From contig JANXZO010000010.1 of assembly GCA_025355465.1 (NCBI GenBank), positions 1 to 52,018 on the forward strand: DNA of 52,018 nt, read 5' to 3'. Origin of the DNA: Bacteroidales bacterium (lineage in GTDB: Bacteria > Bacteroidota > Bacteroidia > Bacteroidales > FEN-979). The position numbers and the translations under genes were made by a program. Below the pieces are notes generated by a model. That model was not told where the DNA came from and made no database searches. It worked only from the letters and a program-made list of their open reading frames with translations. This document shows, piece after piece, positions 17,545-25,863 of this stretch. Each line of letters starts with the position of its first letter. Within the stretch, counting starts at the first letter, position 1.

Positions 17545-18399
17545 ATGGTTCAGCCAAAGAAACATTTGGGTCAGCATTTTCTGCGCGATGAAAACATTGC
17601 CAGAAAGATCGTGGGTATGATCAACCCGGATGTGCCTGTCTTACTGGAAATCGGCCCCGGAACCGGAGTGCTTACCAAGTATATTCTCGATCTCCCGGGC
17701 ATGGATCCCTGGTTTATGGATGTTGACAGCGAATCAATCGATTTCCTGGAATCGGCGTACCCTCAATCTGCAGGCCGGTTTCTCCTCGCCGACTTCCTTA
17801 AAGTTGACCTGAATGACTTCCCTCCGATGCGCGAATGCACGAATGCACAAATGCCCGAAGGCACCACAAAACCATTTCACCATTTCGCCATTTCACCATT
17901 TCGCCATTTCACTGTTATTGGTAACTTCCCCTACAACATCTCCACCCAGATACTCTTTCGGGTACTTGAATTCCGCGACCGGATTCCGGAGGTGACCGGG
18001 ATGTTCCAGAAGGAGGTTGCCGAGAGACTTGCTGCACCTCCGGGAAGCAAAACATACGGAATCTTAAGTGTTTTGCTACAGGCGTTTTATGATATCGAAT
18101 ACCTGTTTACTGTTAGTGAAACAGTATTTTATCCGCCACCAAAAGTCAAATCAGCAGTGATTAGGCTACGTCGTAACGGAACCGCAAAACTTGATTGCGA
18201 CGAAGCCCTGCTTTTCAGGGTGGTTAAGACAGCTTTCAACCAACGCCGGAAAACGCTCCGGAATTCTCTTGCATCGCTGGGGCCGGCAGCGCTTGGTGAT
18301 TTCGCCGGCCGCCGGCCTGAGCAACTCGGAGTAGGGGAGTTCGTGCACCTGACCAAACTTTTTCATACCTTTGCCGCACCAACAACCCGCAATGAATAA
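17545..18399 (+). CDS. rsmA: 16S rRNA (adenine-N6)-dimethyltransferase with an in-frame tandem-repeat insert
   Basis: This is RsmA/KsgA, which dimethylates two adjacent adenines in helix 45 of 16S rRNA. Seen: QPKKHLGQHFLRDENIARKI, SAM motif LEIGPGTGVLTKYI, catalytic NFPYNIS (Asn127-Tyr130) and FYPPPKVKSAVIRL. Between the acidic strand (LLADFLKVDLNDFPP) and TVIGNFPY lies an extra stretch of about 28 residues (95-122). It is low in complexity and encoded by two runs of 8-bp repeats. Without it the protein would be about 256 residues, a normal length. All motifs remain intact, so the enzyme is probably functional with a surface loop. The gene lies between the TPR gene and the TMTC-like gene, overlapping the latter by 8 bp. 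Confidence 0.93.
   Translation: MVQPKKHLGQHFLRDENIARKIVGMINPDVPVLLEIGPGTGVLTKYILDLPGMDPWFMDVDSESIDFLESAYPQSAGRFLLADFLKVDLNDFPPMRECTNAQMPEGTTKPFHHFAISPFRHFTVIGNFPYNISTQILFRVLEFRDRIPEVTGMFQKEVAERLAAPPGSKTYGILSVLLQAFYDIEYLFTVSETVFYPPPKVKSAVIRLRRNGTAKLDCDEALLFRVVKTAFNQRRKTLRNSLASLGPAALGDFAGRRPEQLGVGEFVHLTKLFHTFAAPTTRNE
17833..17911 (+). repeat. rsmA: 8-bp tandem repeats inside rsmA
   Basis: There are two adjoining runs. Four units of the GAATGCAC type (17833-17864) are followed, after a 7-nt linker, by five units alternating CCATTTCA and CCATTTCG (17872-17911). The unit is not a multiple of three, yet the total keeps frame. Loss or gain of one unit would shift rsmA out of frame. Confidence 0.9.
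18366..18373 (+). promoter_or_regulatory. -7 element inside the end of rsmA, for the TMTC-like gene
   Basis: TACCTTTG matches TAnnTTTG and lies 18 nt before the ATG at 18392, within the last rsmA codons. It may give the downstream gene its own promoter. Confidence 0.35.
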
Positions 18400-20437
18400 A
18401 CCCGTAAAAAAGCCGCGGAAAGCCGGACCCAAAGAGAATCCCGTGCCTAAGGTAACAACGGCCAGGATACAAAAACCTCCCATTTATGCTTCCGCAAAAG
18501 CAAACCGCTACTTCGTTCTCTTTCTTTTCGTTTGGGCGGCAATTCTATACGGCAATACGGTTCTGAACAAATATTCTGTGGATGACGAGTTTGTTACAAA
18601 CAACCCGCAGGTAGCAAAGGGATTGAAGGCGCTCCCCGAAATTTTTTCCACCTTTTATGTGAACCAGCAGGGAAATGTCGGGAGCAATGTTTCCGATTAC
18701 CGGCCGATTGTTAAGGCAACGTATGCCCTCGAATACCAGCTGTGGGGACAAAAACCTGGTGTTAGCCACGGCATCAATATGCTGATTTACTGGCTATTGT
18801 CAGTTTTCCTGTTTTTCCTGCTTAAGCGACTCCTGAAGGACTACAATATCCTCTTTCCATTTTTGATCACCCTTGTTTTCATGTCACATCCGGTGCATAC
18901 GGAAGTGGTTGCCAGTTTGAAAAACCGGGATGAAATGTTATCGTTTCTGTGTGGTATCGGTGCCATGTGGTTCATACTCGATTATGCCGATACCCGAAAG
19001 TTCCGCTACCTCGTTTACGCATTCATGGTTTTTGTGATCGGGTTTCTCTGCAAAACCTCGATTGTCCCATTTCTGGCCCTGTATCCGCTCGTACTTTGGT
19101 TTTTTACCGATTTCCCGCCTAAAAAGTATGTGCCAGTTGTACTGATTATTGCTGTTGCCGCATTGGCTGCCATGTATGTCCCAAGGTTTTTTCTGCCCCA
19201 CGTTGACAGGGTGAATCACTATATTGAGAACCCGCTCTATTTCGAAAAAGGACTCTGGATACGACTGGGAACAGGTTTTTCAGCACTCCTTTTTTACCTC
19301 CGGATCCTTATCTATCCCCACCCGCTGCTTTTCTATTACGGCTTCGACATGATCCCTGTCGTTGGTATGGGAAGCATCATGGCACTGCTCTCTTTCGCAA
19401 TTCACGCCGGGTTGTTCATCTATGCCATCCTGAAATTACGATCGAAGGATATTCTATCCTTTGCCATTCTCTGGTACCTGATCTCCATCTCGATGTATTC
19501 GAATATTGTGGCGCTGGCTGTGGGGATTGTTGCGGAAAGGTTCGTTTTTACTGCCTCGCTGGGATTCAGCATGGCCCTGGTATTTATCATTTTCAGAATT
19601 TTTCGCACAAACCCGAAAAGCCTTACGATCGAAATCGATTCCAGGATGAAGATCCTTGCCGTTGTAATTCTTCTCCTCATCCCGTCTACAGTTCTGACCA
19701 TCACCAGGAACAGGCAGTGGCGAAATTTATTTACCCTCTATCAGTCCGACATCAAGTACCTTGAACGATCGGTAATGGCCAACATTCAGTATGGCGGCTA
19801 CCTGATGCGCTCCGTTTACACAGATAGTAATTTTCTTCAGTACGGCACCGTAAATGAGTTTAAACAGCAGGTTATCATCAGCCATTTCAGACAGGCGTTG
19901 AAAATTTATCCAGATAACTATCAGGCACTGAATGATCTCGGAACGGTATACCTTTTTATGACATCAAAACCCGATTCAGCCATCTACTTTCTGAAAAAGG
20001 CGACTGATCTGGACCCGGGGCTCCAGCCAGCCTGGGTGAATCTCGGAATGGCCTATCGGAAAATGGCTGAGTACGATAAAGCAATTGAATGTTACACCCA
20101 TCTTCTCCAGGTAAATCCCAACAACCTTAAAGCGATATTTGCCCTGGCCGATGTATATAATGACATGGGCGATTTCAACCGGGCCCTTAAGATGAATGAG
20201 GATGTTATGAAAGTTTATCCGCAACTTGAAATGCCTTATATCAATATCGGAAACTATTACATTCTCAAAGCTGATACTGCCATGGCTGTCAATTACTGGG
20301 AACAGGCGGCCGCCAAAAATCCAAGCGCTGAACTATGTTACCAGCTGGCTTTTATGTATAAGGTTCACGGCGACCAAAAAAAGGCAGCCTACTACAACAA
20401 CCTGGCGGATGAACTGAACCGTAGGGCCGGGAAATAA
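18392..20437 (+). CDS. TMTC-like membrane glycosyltransferase with C-terminal TPRs
   Basis: This is 681 residues from the ATG at 18392, which overlaps the rsmA stop; the frame itself opens at 18371. After a basic N-terminus come about ten membrane helices with GT-C features. These are an acidic pair in the first outer loop (NKYSVDDEFVTN) and the block HPVHTEVVASLKNRDEM, which resembles DUF1736/TMTC proteins. The last 180 residues are three to four TPRs (for example PDNYQALNDLGTVYLFM, NPNNLKAIFALADVY). Eukaryotic TMTCs are O-mannosyltransferases that use dolichol-phosphate-mannose. A lipid-phosphate-sugar-dependent protein or glycan glycosyltransferase is the natural inference here, but the acceptor is unknown. 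Confidence 0.78.
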   Translation: MNKPVKKPRKAGPKENPVPKVTTARIQKPPIYASAKANRYFVLFLFVWAAILYGNTVLNKYSVDDEFVTNNPQVAKGLKALPEIFSTFYVNQQGNVGSNVSDYRPIVKATYALEYQLWGQKPGVSHGINMLIYWLLSVFLFFLLKRLLKDYNILFPFLITLVFMSHPVHTEVVASLKNRDEMLSFLCGIGAMWFILDYADTRKFRYLVYAFMVFVIGFLCKTSIVPFLALYPLVLWFFTDFPPKKYVPVVLIIAVAALAAMYVPRFFLPHVDRVNHYIENPLYFEKGLWIRLGTGFSALLFYLRILIYPHPLLFYYGFDMIPVVGMGSIMALLSFAIHAGLFIYAILKLRSKDILSFAILWYLISISMYSNIVALAVGIVAERFVFTASLGFSMALVFIIFRIFRTNPKSLTIEIDSRMKILAVVILLLIPSTVLTITRNRQWRNLFTLYQSDIKYLERSVMANIQYGGYLMRSVYTDSNFLQYGTVNEFKQQVIISHFRQALKIYPDNYQALNDLGTVYLFMTSKPDSAIYFLKKATDLDPGLQPAWVNLGMAYRKMAEYDKAIECYTHLLQVNPNNLKAIFALADVYNDMGDFNRALKMNEDVMKVYPQLEMPYINIGNYYILKADTAMAVNYWEQAAAKNPSAELCYQLAFMYKVHGDQKKAAYYNNLADELNRRAGK

Positions 20438-20586
20438 AAACCCGGTTTCCGGACTGCCTTATACCTGCCATTTTTTCCGGACTGTAATAATGTCTGATTT
20501 GATTCGTCTGGTATGCCATTTGACATAATGCAGACTGATTAAAAATAATATTCCAATTCAGAGATTTTCTTACGAATTTATAATCA

Positions 20587-22977
20587 ATGAGAACACTATA
20601 TTTTACCCTCCTGCTATTTTTATTTACCGTTCCGGTGCTGGCCCAGAACGGAACCATCAAGGGGAAGGTTACCAACCATAAGAACAACGAGCCTATCCCC
20701 TTTACGAATATCATCATTGACGGGAAACCAACCCAGGGCACAACCAGCGACATTGACGGAAATTTCGCCATTACCAATGTAGCCCCCGGCTACGTTAAAC
20801 TCGTAGCCTCATCGGTAGGGTTTAAAAAATTCATCACCGAGGACTTTCTGGTTACCAAAGCCTATCCTGTTTTTATCAGCATCCCGATGGATGAATTGGT
20901 GGTAAACCTAGAGGCGGTTGAGGTAAGACCCGATGTGATCACCCGTAAGGAGGAAAGTCCGGTATCCATGCAAACCCTTACCATCCAGGAAATCGAACGC
21001 AGTCCTGGCTCCAACCGTGACATTTCCAAGGTGATCCAGAGTCTGCCGGGGGTGGCTTCCACCCCCGCTTTCCGAAACGATATCATCATCCGTGGGGGCG
21101 GACCCAGTGAGAACAGGTTTTTTCTCGACGGGATTGAGATCCCTTACATCAACCATTTCTCTACACAAGGGGCTTCCGGGGGACCTGTTGGGATCATCAA
21201 TGTAGATTTCATCCGGGATGTTGACCTTTACTCCAGTGCATTTCCGGCCAACCGGGGCAATGCGCTCAGTTCAATCATGGAACTGAAACAGATCGATGGG
21301 AACAAGGAAAAATTCGGCGGGAGGTTTTCAATCGGATCGAGCGATGCCGCACTCACTCTTAACGGTCCGATCAGTAAAAACTCAACCCTGATATTTTCTG
21401 TCCGGCGTTCATACCTTCAGTTTCTTTTCGAAGCGCTGAAACTTCCCTTCCTGCCTACATATACCGACTATCAGGTTAAGTATAAGATTGACCTTGACAA
21501 AAAAAATCAGCTGACCTTCATCTCCATAGGGGCACTCGACAATTCAAAGCTTAATACCGGTATCAGGAACCCGAATGAATTTCAACGTTACCTGCTGGGA
21601 TCCCTTCCGGTTATCAGCCAGTGGAGTTATGCCATCGGATTGGTTTACCGGCACTTTCGTGAAAAGGGTTACGGAACCTGGGTCATGAGCCGGAATATGC
21701 TGAATAATGAGCAAACGAAATATCTTAACAATGTTGAGATGCCCGACAGCCTGATCCTGAAATATAAATCTCAGGAAATAGAGGATAAATTCAGGTATGA
21801 CGGCTTTACTGAACTTGGAAACTGGAAGATTTATTATGGTGCCGGTCTCGAATATGCAAAGTACACAAACAAGACCTATCAGAAGATTTTTATCCGGAAC
21901 GAAGCCCGCACGTTGGATTACAACTCAATGATTGACCTGTTCAAATGGAATGTAAACGGGCAGGTAACCAGGCCATTCTTCGACGATAAACTGTCGCTTT
22001 CCCTCGGTGTAGCACTGGATGCCAACAACTACAACGATTTGATGAATAATTTACTCAAACAGGTTTCACCAAGGTTTTCTCTCTCCTACAACTTTACGAA
22101 AAAATGGTATCTGAATTTCAACGCCGGGCGATATCATCAGCTTCCTGCATATACCACGCTGGGGTTCCGCGACAACCAGGGCACGCTTGTCAACAATACA
22201 CTTGGCATTAAGTATATCAGCGCCGACCACGTCGTTCTTGGTCTCGAGTTCCTTCCAAAACAAAACGCAAAGATTTCGCTTGAAGGATTTTACAAATTCT
22301 ACAGAAATTACCCTTTCTCCCTGGCCGACTCGGTAGCCCTTGCGAGCAAAGGTGCCAATTATGGAGCGTTTGGAGATGAGCCCGTTACCTCAACAGCCAA
22401 GGGGCGCGCTTATGGGTTCGAACTCTATTTTCGTGATGCCAATCTGTTCAGGTTCAATGTTATCTTGTCATACACCTTTGTGAGGAGTGAGTTTACCAAT
22501 TATTACGGCTCTTATATTCCCTCCGCGTGGGATAACAAACATTTGATAAGTGTGCAGGCAGGCAGAAAATTCAAGCACAATTGGGAGGTCGGTGCCAAAT
22601 GGCGCTTCGTGGGCGGTGCACCCTATACCCCGTATGATGAGAACAAGTCGAGTCTGGTGTCGGCCTGGGATGCCCAGGGCAGAGGATATTTTAACTACGA
22701 TGAATTCAACACGCTGCGGCTTACCTCCTTTAATCAGCTGGATCTGCGTGTAGACAAAGGGTTTTACTTTAAAAAATGGTCATTGATGTTCTACCTGGAT
22801 TTGCAGAATATTCTGAATTTCAAGGCGCAGCAACAGGATTTACTGGTCAATACACAGCCCGATGGCTCGACCGTGAAATACATCGACCCGCAAGGTAATG
22901 AACGCTATGTTTTGCGCACCATCCCAAGTTCATCAGGCACCATTCTCCCATCCATCGGCATAATGGTCGACTTCTAA
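20587..22977 (+). CDS. TonB-dependent outer-membrane receptor with carboxypeptidase-like N-domain
   Basis: This 796-residue protein has a signal peptide (LLLFLFTVPVLAQ) and a CarboxypepD_reg-like domain (about 22-105: IKGKVTNHKNNEPIPFTNI, GTTSDIDGNFAI). It has a plug with SKVIQSLPGVASTPAF and IIIRGGGPSENRFFLDG, and a barrel ending in a C-terminal aromatic (GIMVDF). This is a standard Bacteroidota TonB receptor layout. No SusD-type lipoprotein is adjacent, so it is not an obvious polysaccharide-utilisation pair and the ligand is unknown. Its end overlaps the convergent small gene by 4 bp. Confidence 0.9.
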   Translation: MRTLYFTLLLFLFTVPVLAQNGTIKGKVTNHKNNEPIPFTNIIIDGKPTQGTTSDIDGNFAITNVAPGYVKLVASSVGFKKFITEDFLVTKAYPVFISIPMDELVVNLEAVEVRPDVITRKEESPVSMQTLTIQEIERSPGSNRDISKVIQSLPGVASTPAFRNDIIIRGGGPSENRFFLDGIEIPYINHFSTQGASGGPVGIINVDFIRDVDLYSSAFPANRGNALSSIMELKQIDGNKEKFGGRFSIGSSDAALTLNGPISKNSTLIFSVRRSYLQFLFEALKLPFLPTYTDYQVKYKIDLDKKNQLTFISIGALDNSKLNTGIRNPNEFQRYLLGSLPVISQWSYAIGLVYRHFREKGYGTWVMSRNMLNNEQTKYLNNVEMPDSLILKYKSQEIEDKFRYDGFTELGNWKIYYGAGLEYAKYTNKTYQKIFIRNEARTLDYNSMIDLFKWNVNGQVTRPFFDDKLSLSLGVALDANNYNDLMNNLLKQVSPRFSLSYNFTKKWYLNFNAGRYHQLPAYTTLGFRDNQGTLVNNTLGIKYISADHVVLGLEFLPKQNAKISLEGFYKFYRNYPFSLADSVALASKGANYGAFGDEPVTSTAKGRAYGFELYFRDANLFRFNVILSYTFVRSEFTNYYGSYIPSAWDNKHLISVQAGRKFKHNWEVGAKWRFVGGAPYTPYDENKSSLVSAWDAQGRGYFNYDEFNTLRLTSFNQLDLRVDKGFYFKKWSLMFYLDLQNILNFKAQQQDLLVNTQPDGSTVKYIDPQGNERYVLRTIPSSSGTILPSIGIMVDF

Positions 22978-23381
22978 TGCGGCCTGCGCCTGGCTTTCAC
23001 CTCTTCCTTCAGTTTCAGGTAATTCTTGAATTGATCTGCAGTTAGCACCACCTTCAATTCCGCATCCTTGGCTTTGTCGTTCGCCATCACCGTTTTACTC
23101 CTTGTTGGAGCGTCAGTCATGGCTAAGGCCTCATCCATTTTCTTGGCGTATTTGAGCGCAATGGCATATACCTTTGGCTCCTGCGCCTTGGTAAGATTTA
23201 ACCGGTCCTTCAAAAGGTCGGTCTGGCGTTGGGCACGTGTCTCAGCAGATGCTCCGCCGCCACCACCACCACCCGTACCGTCGTGCTGCGCCCAGGCAGA
23301 CCCGGCAGATGCGAAAAATACCATAAACAGCAGAATTGTGATCTGATGGGTCAATCCGGATAACATTTTGTTGGTTTTCAT
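22974..23381 (-). CDS. Small periplasmic helical protein with a glycine run
   Basis: This 135-residue protein has a signal peptide (ITILLFMVFFASAGSAWAQ) and a run of seven glycines at about residues 38-44, followed by a charged helical domain. The helical part has LTKAQEPKVYAIALKYAKKM and VVLTADQFKNYLKLKEEVK. That pattern recalls Spy/CpxP-like LTxxQ proteins or other small Bacteroidota helical proteins, but no family was identified firmly. It is encoded tail to tail with the TonB receptor. Confidence 0.6.
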   Translation of the reverse strand: MKTNKMLSGLTHQITILLFMVFFASAGSAWAQHDGTGGGGGGGASAETRAQRQTDLLKDRLNLTKAQEPKVYAIALKYAKKMDEALAMTDAPTRSKTVMANDKAKDAELKVVLTADQFKNYLKLKEEVKARRRPH

Positions 23382-23406
23382 AAAGTTGATGTCTTGATTC
23401 TATGGA

Positions 23407-24543
23407 TTATTGTTCTTGAAAGAATTGCTCAATTTTTTTTACAATGTATCTGACCTGTCTCTCCTTCAGATGGTGATAGAGCGGTAGCCTCAAAAGGCAA
23501 CTGCTGAACCGGTCGGTATTTGGTAACTGGCGGCCATCGTGTTTATCAATGAAATATTTGCTTGAATGAAGCGGAAAATAGTGAAAAACAGCATGAATCC
23601 CATGTTTTTTCAAATAGTTGAGCATGCTGATCTGCTCTTCAGGTGAGTTGGTAAGGAGATAAAACATATTCCCGTTCACATAACCATAGTCGGGGATGAA
23701 AGGTCGGCTAACCAGCCCTTTTTCTTCAAGTGGTTTAAGTTGTTCGAAATAATTCCACCAGATTTTCCTGCGTTGGTTCTGAATTTTGTCGAGCCTGCAA
23801 AGTTGTGTGTAAAGAATGGCCGCAGTGGTGTCGGGAGGCAGAAAGGAGGAGCCGATATCCACCCATCCGTATTTGTCTGTCTCCCCGCGGTAAAAGGCTG
23901 CACGGTTCGTACCCTTTTCCCAGATGATCTCGCCCCTTTTTTCATTTTCCTGCCGGTTAATGGCCAGCAAACCCCCTTCACCGGAAATAATATTTTTTGT
24001 TTCATGAAAGGAGAAGGTGCCGAAATGGCCAATGGAACCAAGCGGACGGCCATTATAATAAGAATCGAAGGCATGGGCCGCATCTTCAACCACGCTGAGA
24101 TGGCATTTGCCGGCAATACTCATCACCCGGTCCATGTCGCAGGCAATGCCGCTGTAATGAACCACAACAATCGCTTTTGTTTTTGAGGTGATCAGTTTCT
24201 CAATTTCTGCAGGATCGATGTTTGGTATCCCGGGCAGTGTATCCGCAAAGACCACCCTGGCACCCCGCAGAAGAAAAGCATTGGCCGTACTCATGAAGGT
24301 AAAAGATGGCATGATCACCTCATCTCCTGGCTCAATCCCGCAAAGAATAGCGGCCATTTCCAATGCATCACTGCAGGAGGTGGTAAGCAAGACCTTTTTA
24401 AACCCGAAACGTTGCTCAAAAACACCGTGACAAAGTTTTGTGTACCTCCCGTTGCCCGCAATTGTTCCCGACATCGCCGAGATCGCCATGTTTTTCAGCG
24501 AGGCCAGCGGGATGTAGGGTTTGTTGAAAGGGATGGGCTTCAT
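23407..24543 (-). CDS. wecE: DegT/WecE-type dTDP-4-amino-4,6-dideoxyhexose transaminase
   Basis: This 378-residue PLP enzyme follows E. coli WecE closely in pattern. It has PFNKPYIPL at the start, the cofactor loop VLLTTSCSDALEMAA, PGDEVIMPSFTFMSTANAF, VEDAAHAFDSYY, the PLP lysine in FSFHETKN (Lys183), EKGTNRAAFYRG and the C-terminal VFHYFPLHSSKYF. The family transfers an amino group from glutamate to C4 of a dTDP-4-keto-6-deoxyhexose. The rmlA/rmlB genes for the substrate are not in the window. It sits at the left end of the acyl-carrier/glycosyltransferase region and would supply the amino sugar. Two 8-bp repeat units lie just upstream of its ATG. Confidence 0.88.
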   Translation of the reverse strand: MKPIPFNKPYIPLASLKNMAISAMSGTIAGNGRYTKLCHGVFEQRFGFKKVLLTTSCSDALEMAAILCGIEPGDEVIMPSFTFMSTANAFLLRGARVVFADTLPGIPNIDPAEIEKLITSKTKAIVVVHYSGIACDMDRVMSIAGKCHLSVVEDAAHAFDSYYNGRPLGSIGHFGTFSFHETKNIISGEGGLLAINRQENEKRGEIIWEKGTNRAAFYRGETDKYGWVDIGSSFLPPDTTAAILYTQLCRLDKIQNQRRKIWWNYFEQLKPLEEKGLVSRPFIPDYGYVNGNMFYLLTNSPEEQISMLNYLKKHGIHAVFHYFPLHSSKYFIDKHDGRQLPNTDRFSSCLLRLPLYHHLKERQVRYIVKKIEQFFQEQ

Positions 24544-24548
24544 CAGAT

Positions 24549-24564
24549 GGTGAAATGGTGAAAT
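24549..24564 (-). repeat. Two 8-bp units of the CCATTTC(A/G) family upstream of wecE
   Basis: Read on the minus strand, two ATTTCACC units end 5 nt before the transaminase ATG. This is the same unit as the second run inside rsmA, in rotated register. Confidence 0.7.
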
Positions 24565-24610
24565 AACGGATTAACGAGTGTAAAATTATGAAATTCAGTG
24601 GTAATTATTT

Positions 24611-24618
24611 TATTTTTG
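24611..24618 (+). promoter_or_regulatory. -7 element upstream of the heptamer repeat
   Basis: TATTTTTG fits TAnnTTTG. Transcription from it would start near 24625, placing the whole heptamer repeat in the sulfotransferase leader. No -33 element is obvious. Confidence 0.35.
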
Positions 24619-24644
24619 TACATGATAACACAACCCCTGACCCC

Positions 24645-24770
24645 AACTCCTAACTCCTAACTCCTAACTCTAAACTCTAAACTCTAAACTCTTAACTCTT
24701 AACTCTTAACTCTTAACTCTTAACTCTTAACTCTTAACTCTTAACTCTTAACTCTTAACTCTTAACTCTT
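24645..24770 (+). repeat. 18-copy heptanucleotide tandem repeat abutting a start codon
   Basis: There are exactly 18 units of 7 bp in three homogeneous blocks: AACTCCT x3 (24645-24665), AACTCTA x3 (24666-24686) and AACTCTT x12 (24687-24770). One A follows, then the sulfotransferase ATG at 24772. The block structure is what recent slippage expansion leaves behind. Each unit of the last two blocks carries an in-frame or out-of-frame TAA, so translation cannot start upstream. Confidence 0.97.
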
Positions 24771-24771
24771 A

Positions 24772-25863
24772 ATGGTTCCCGACGATTTAAGCAAGATCCC
24801 TATATTTTTCATCTTTGGCCGACCGCGTTCAGGTACGACTTTGCTTACCACCCTGTTCAATGCCCATCCCAATGTCAGGATCGCTCCCGAATTTCCTGTG
24901 ATGCTCTTTCTATACCAACGCTACCGGAAAGTGAAAAATTGGGACGAGCCGACAATCCGGTCGTTTGTTGATCATGTTTTCTACTTTTCAAAGTACAATC
25001 TGCGGAGGATTGAGACACTGAAACTTGATAAAGAGAAGATCATTGGTGAGCTGCTGAGATATAAAGGAGTTGGCTCGATCCAGCTTTTTTTAAAGAGTAT
25101 TAATTATTACGCCTACTCTGTATTCAGCAAGGAGGAGACCCTCTGGATCGGGGATAAGAACCCGGTATACTCCATTTCGGCCAACCGCTTCCGAAAGATC
25201 TTTCCCGATGCAAAGTTTATCTGTATCATCCGTGATTACCGCGACAATTTTATCTCCATCAAAAAACTGGCGGAGAAAGAGGTGGCGGTGGAGGCACCCC
25301 AGATCAGCATTCAGGTTGGCCGCTGGCGTTATTTTACCAGCCTCTTTCTGAGACTGAAACGGAGGTTTCCCGACCGGTTTTACATCGTCCGCTACGAGGA
25401 CCTGGTGACCCACCAGGAGGATACTGTCAGCGCCATGTGCGACTTCCTCGGGATCGCTTATGACCCATCCGTTTTCAATTTTCATGAGAAAAAGGAGCAG
25501 ACCGTGGATACCTACGGTACATTTATCTATGAAAAGTTTCACGAAAACCTGATGAAACCGATCACTACAGGGCGCATGAACACCTGGCAAAATGTGCTCA
25601 CCCCGGGGGAGGTCAGAATGGCCGACCAGATTGCCGGGAAATTTGCCGACAAGCTTGGGTATGAGCGGCAGAGCAAGGGTTTTAACCTGTGGCTGTTCCT
25701 GAAATCAGCCCCCATGCTTACCTACAATTACCTTCTCCTGATGGTGATGGTTTTCGGAACCTATCTTCCCTACAAGGTTAGCCAGTGGTGGTTCCTGAAA
25801 ATGCTGCTCTTGCTGAAGATCTATATGAAGCTTTTTGGAAAAAAAACTGTCTACAACGAATAG
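24772..25863 (+). CDS. Sulfotransferase-family protein
   Basis: This 363-residue protein has the PAPS 5'-phosphosulfate loop FGRPRSGTTLL (about residues 15-25). The matching 3'-phosphate block is GDKNPVY...FICIIRDYRDNFISI, and there is a later RYEDLV segment, as in bacterial sulfotransferase families 1/3. It would move sulfate from PAPS to a hydroxyl or amine. The C-terminal 60 residues are strongly hydrophobic (TYNYLLLMVMVFGTYLPYK), implying membrane association and a lipid or glycolipid acceptor. The ATG directly follows the heptamer repeat. The 3' end overlaps the convergent acyl-AMP ligase gene by 13 bp. Confidence 0.82.
   Translation: MVPDDLSKIPIFFIFGRPRSGTTLLTTLFNAHPNVRIAPEFPVMLFLYQRYRKVKNWDEPTIRSFVDHVFYFSKYNLRRIETLKLDKEKIIGELLRYKGVGSIQLFLKSINYYAYSVFSKEETLWIGDKNPVYSISANRFRKIFPDAKFICIIRDYRDNFISIKKLAEKEVAVEAPQISIQVGRWRYFTSLFLRLKRRFPDRFYIVRYEDLVTHQEDTVSAMCDFLGIAYDPSVFNFHEKKEQTVDTYGTFIYEKFHENLMKPITTGRMNTWQNVLTPGEVRMADQIAGKFADKLGYERQSKGFNLWLFLKSAPMLTYNYLLLMVMVFGTYLPYKVSQWWFLKMLLLLKIYMKLFGKKTVYNE

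Noticed and set aside
24645-24770. CRISPR array or telomere-like end
   Set aside because: The units are 7 bp with no spacers, genes continue on both sides, and the array is a simple tandem repeat.
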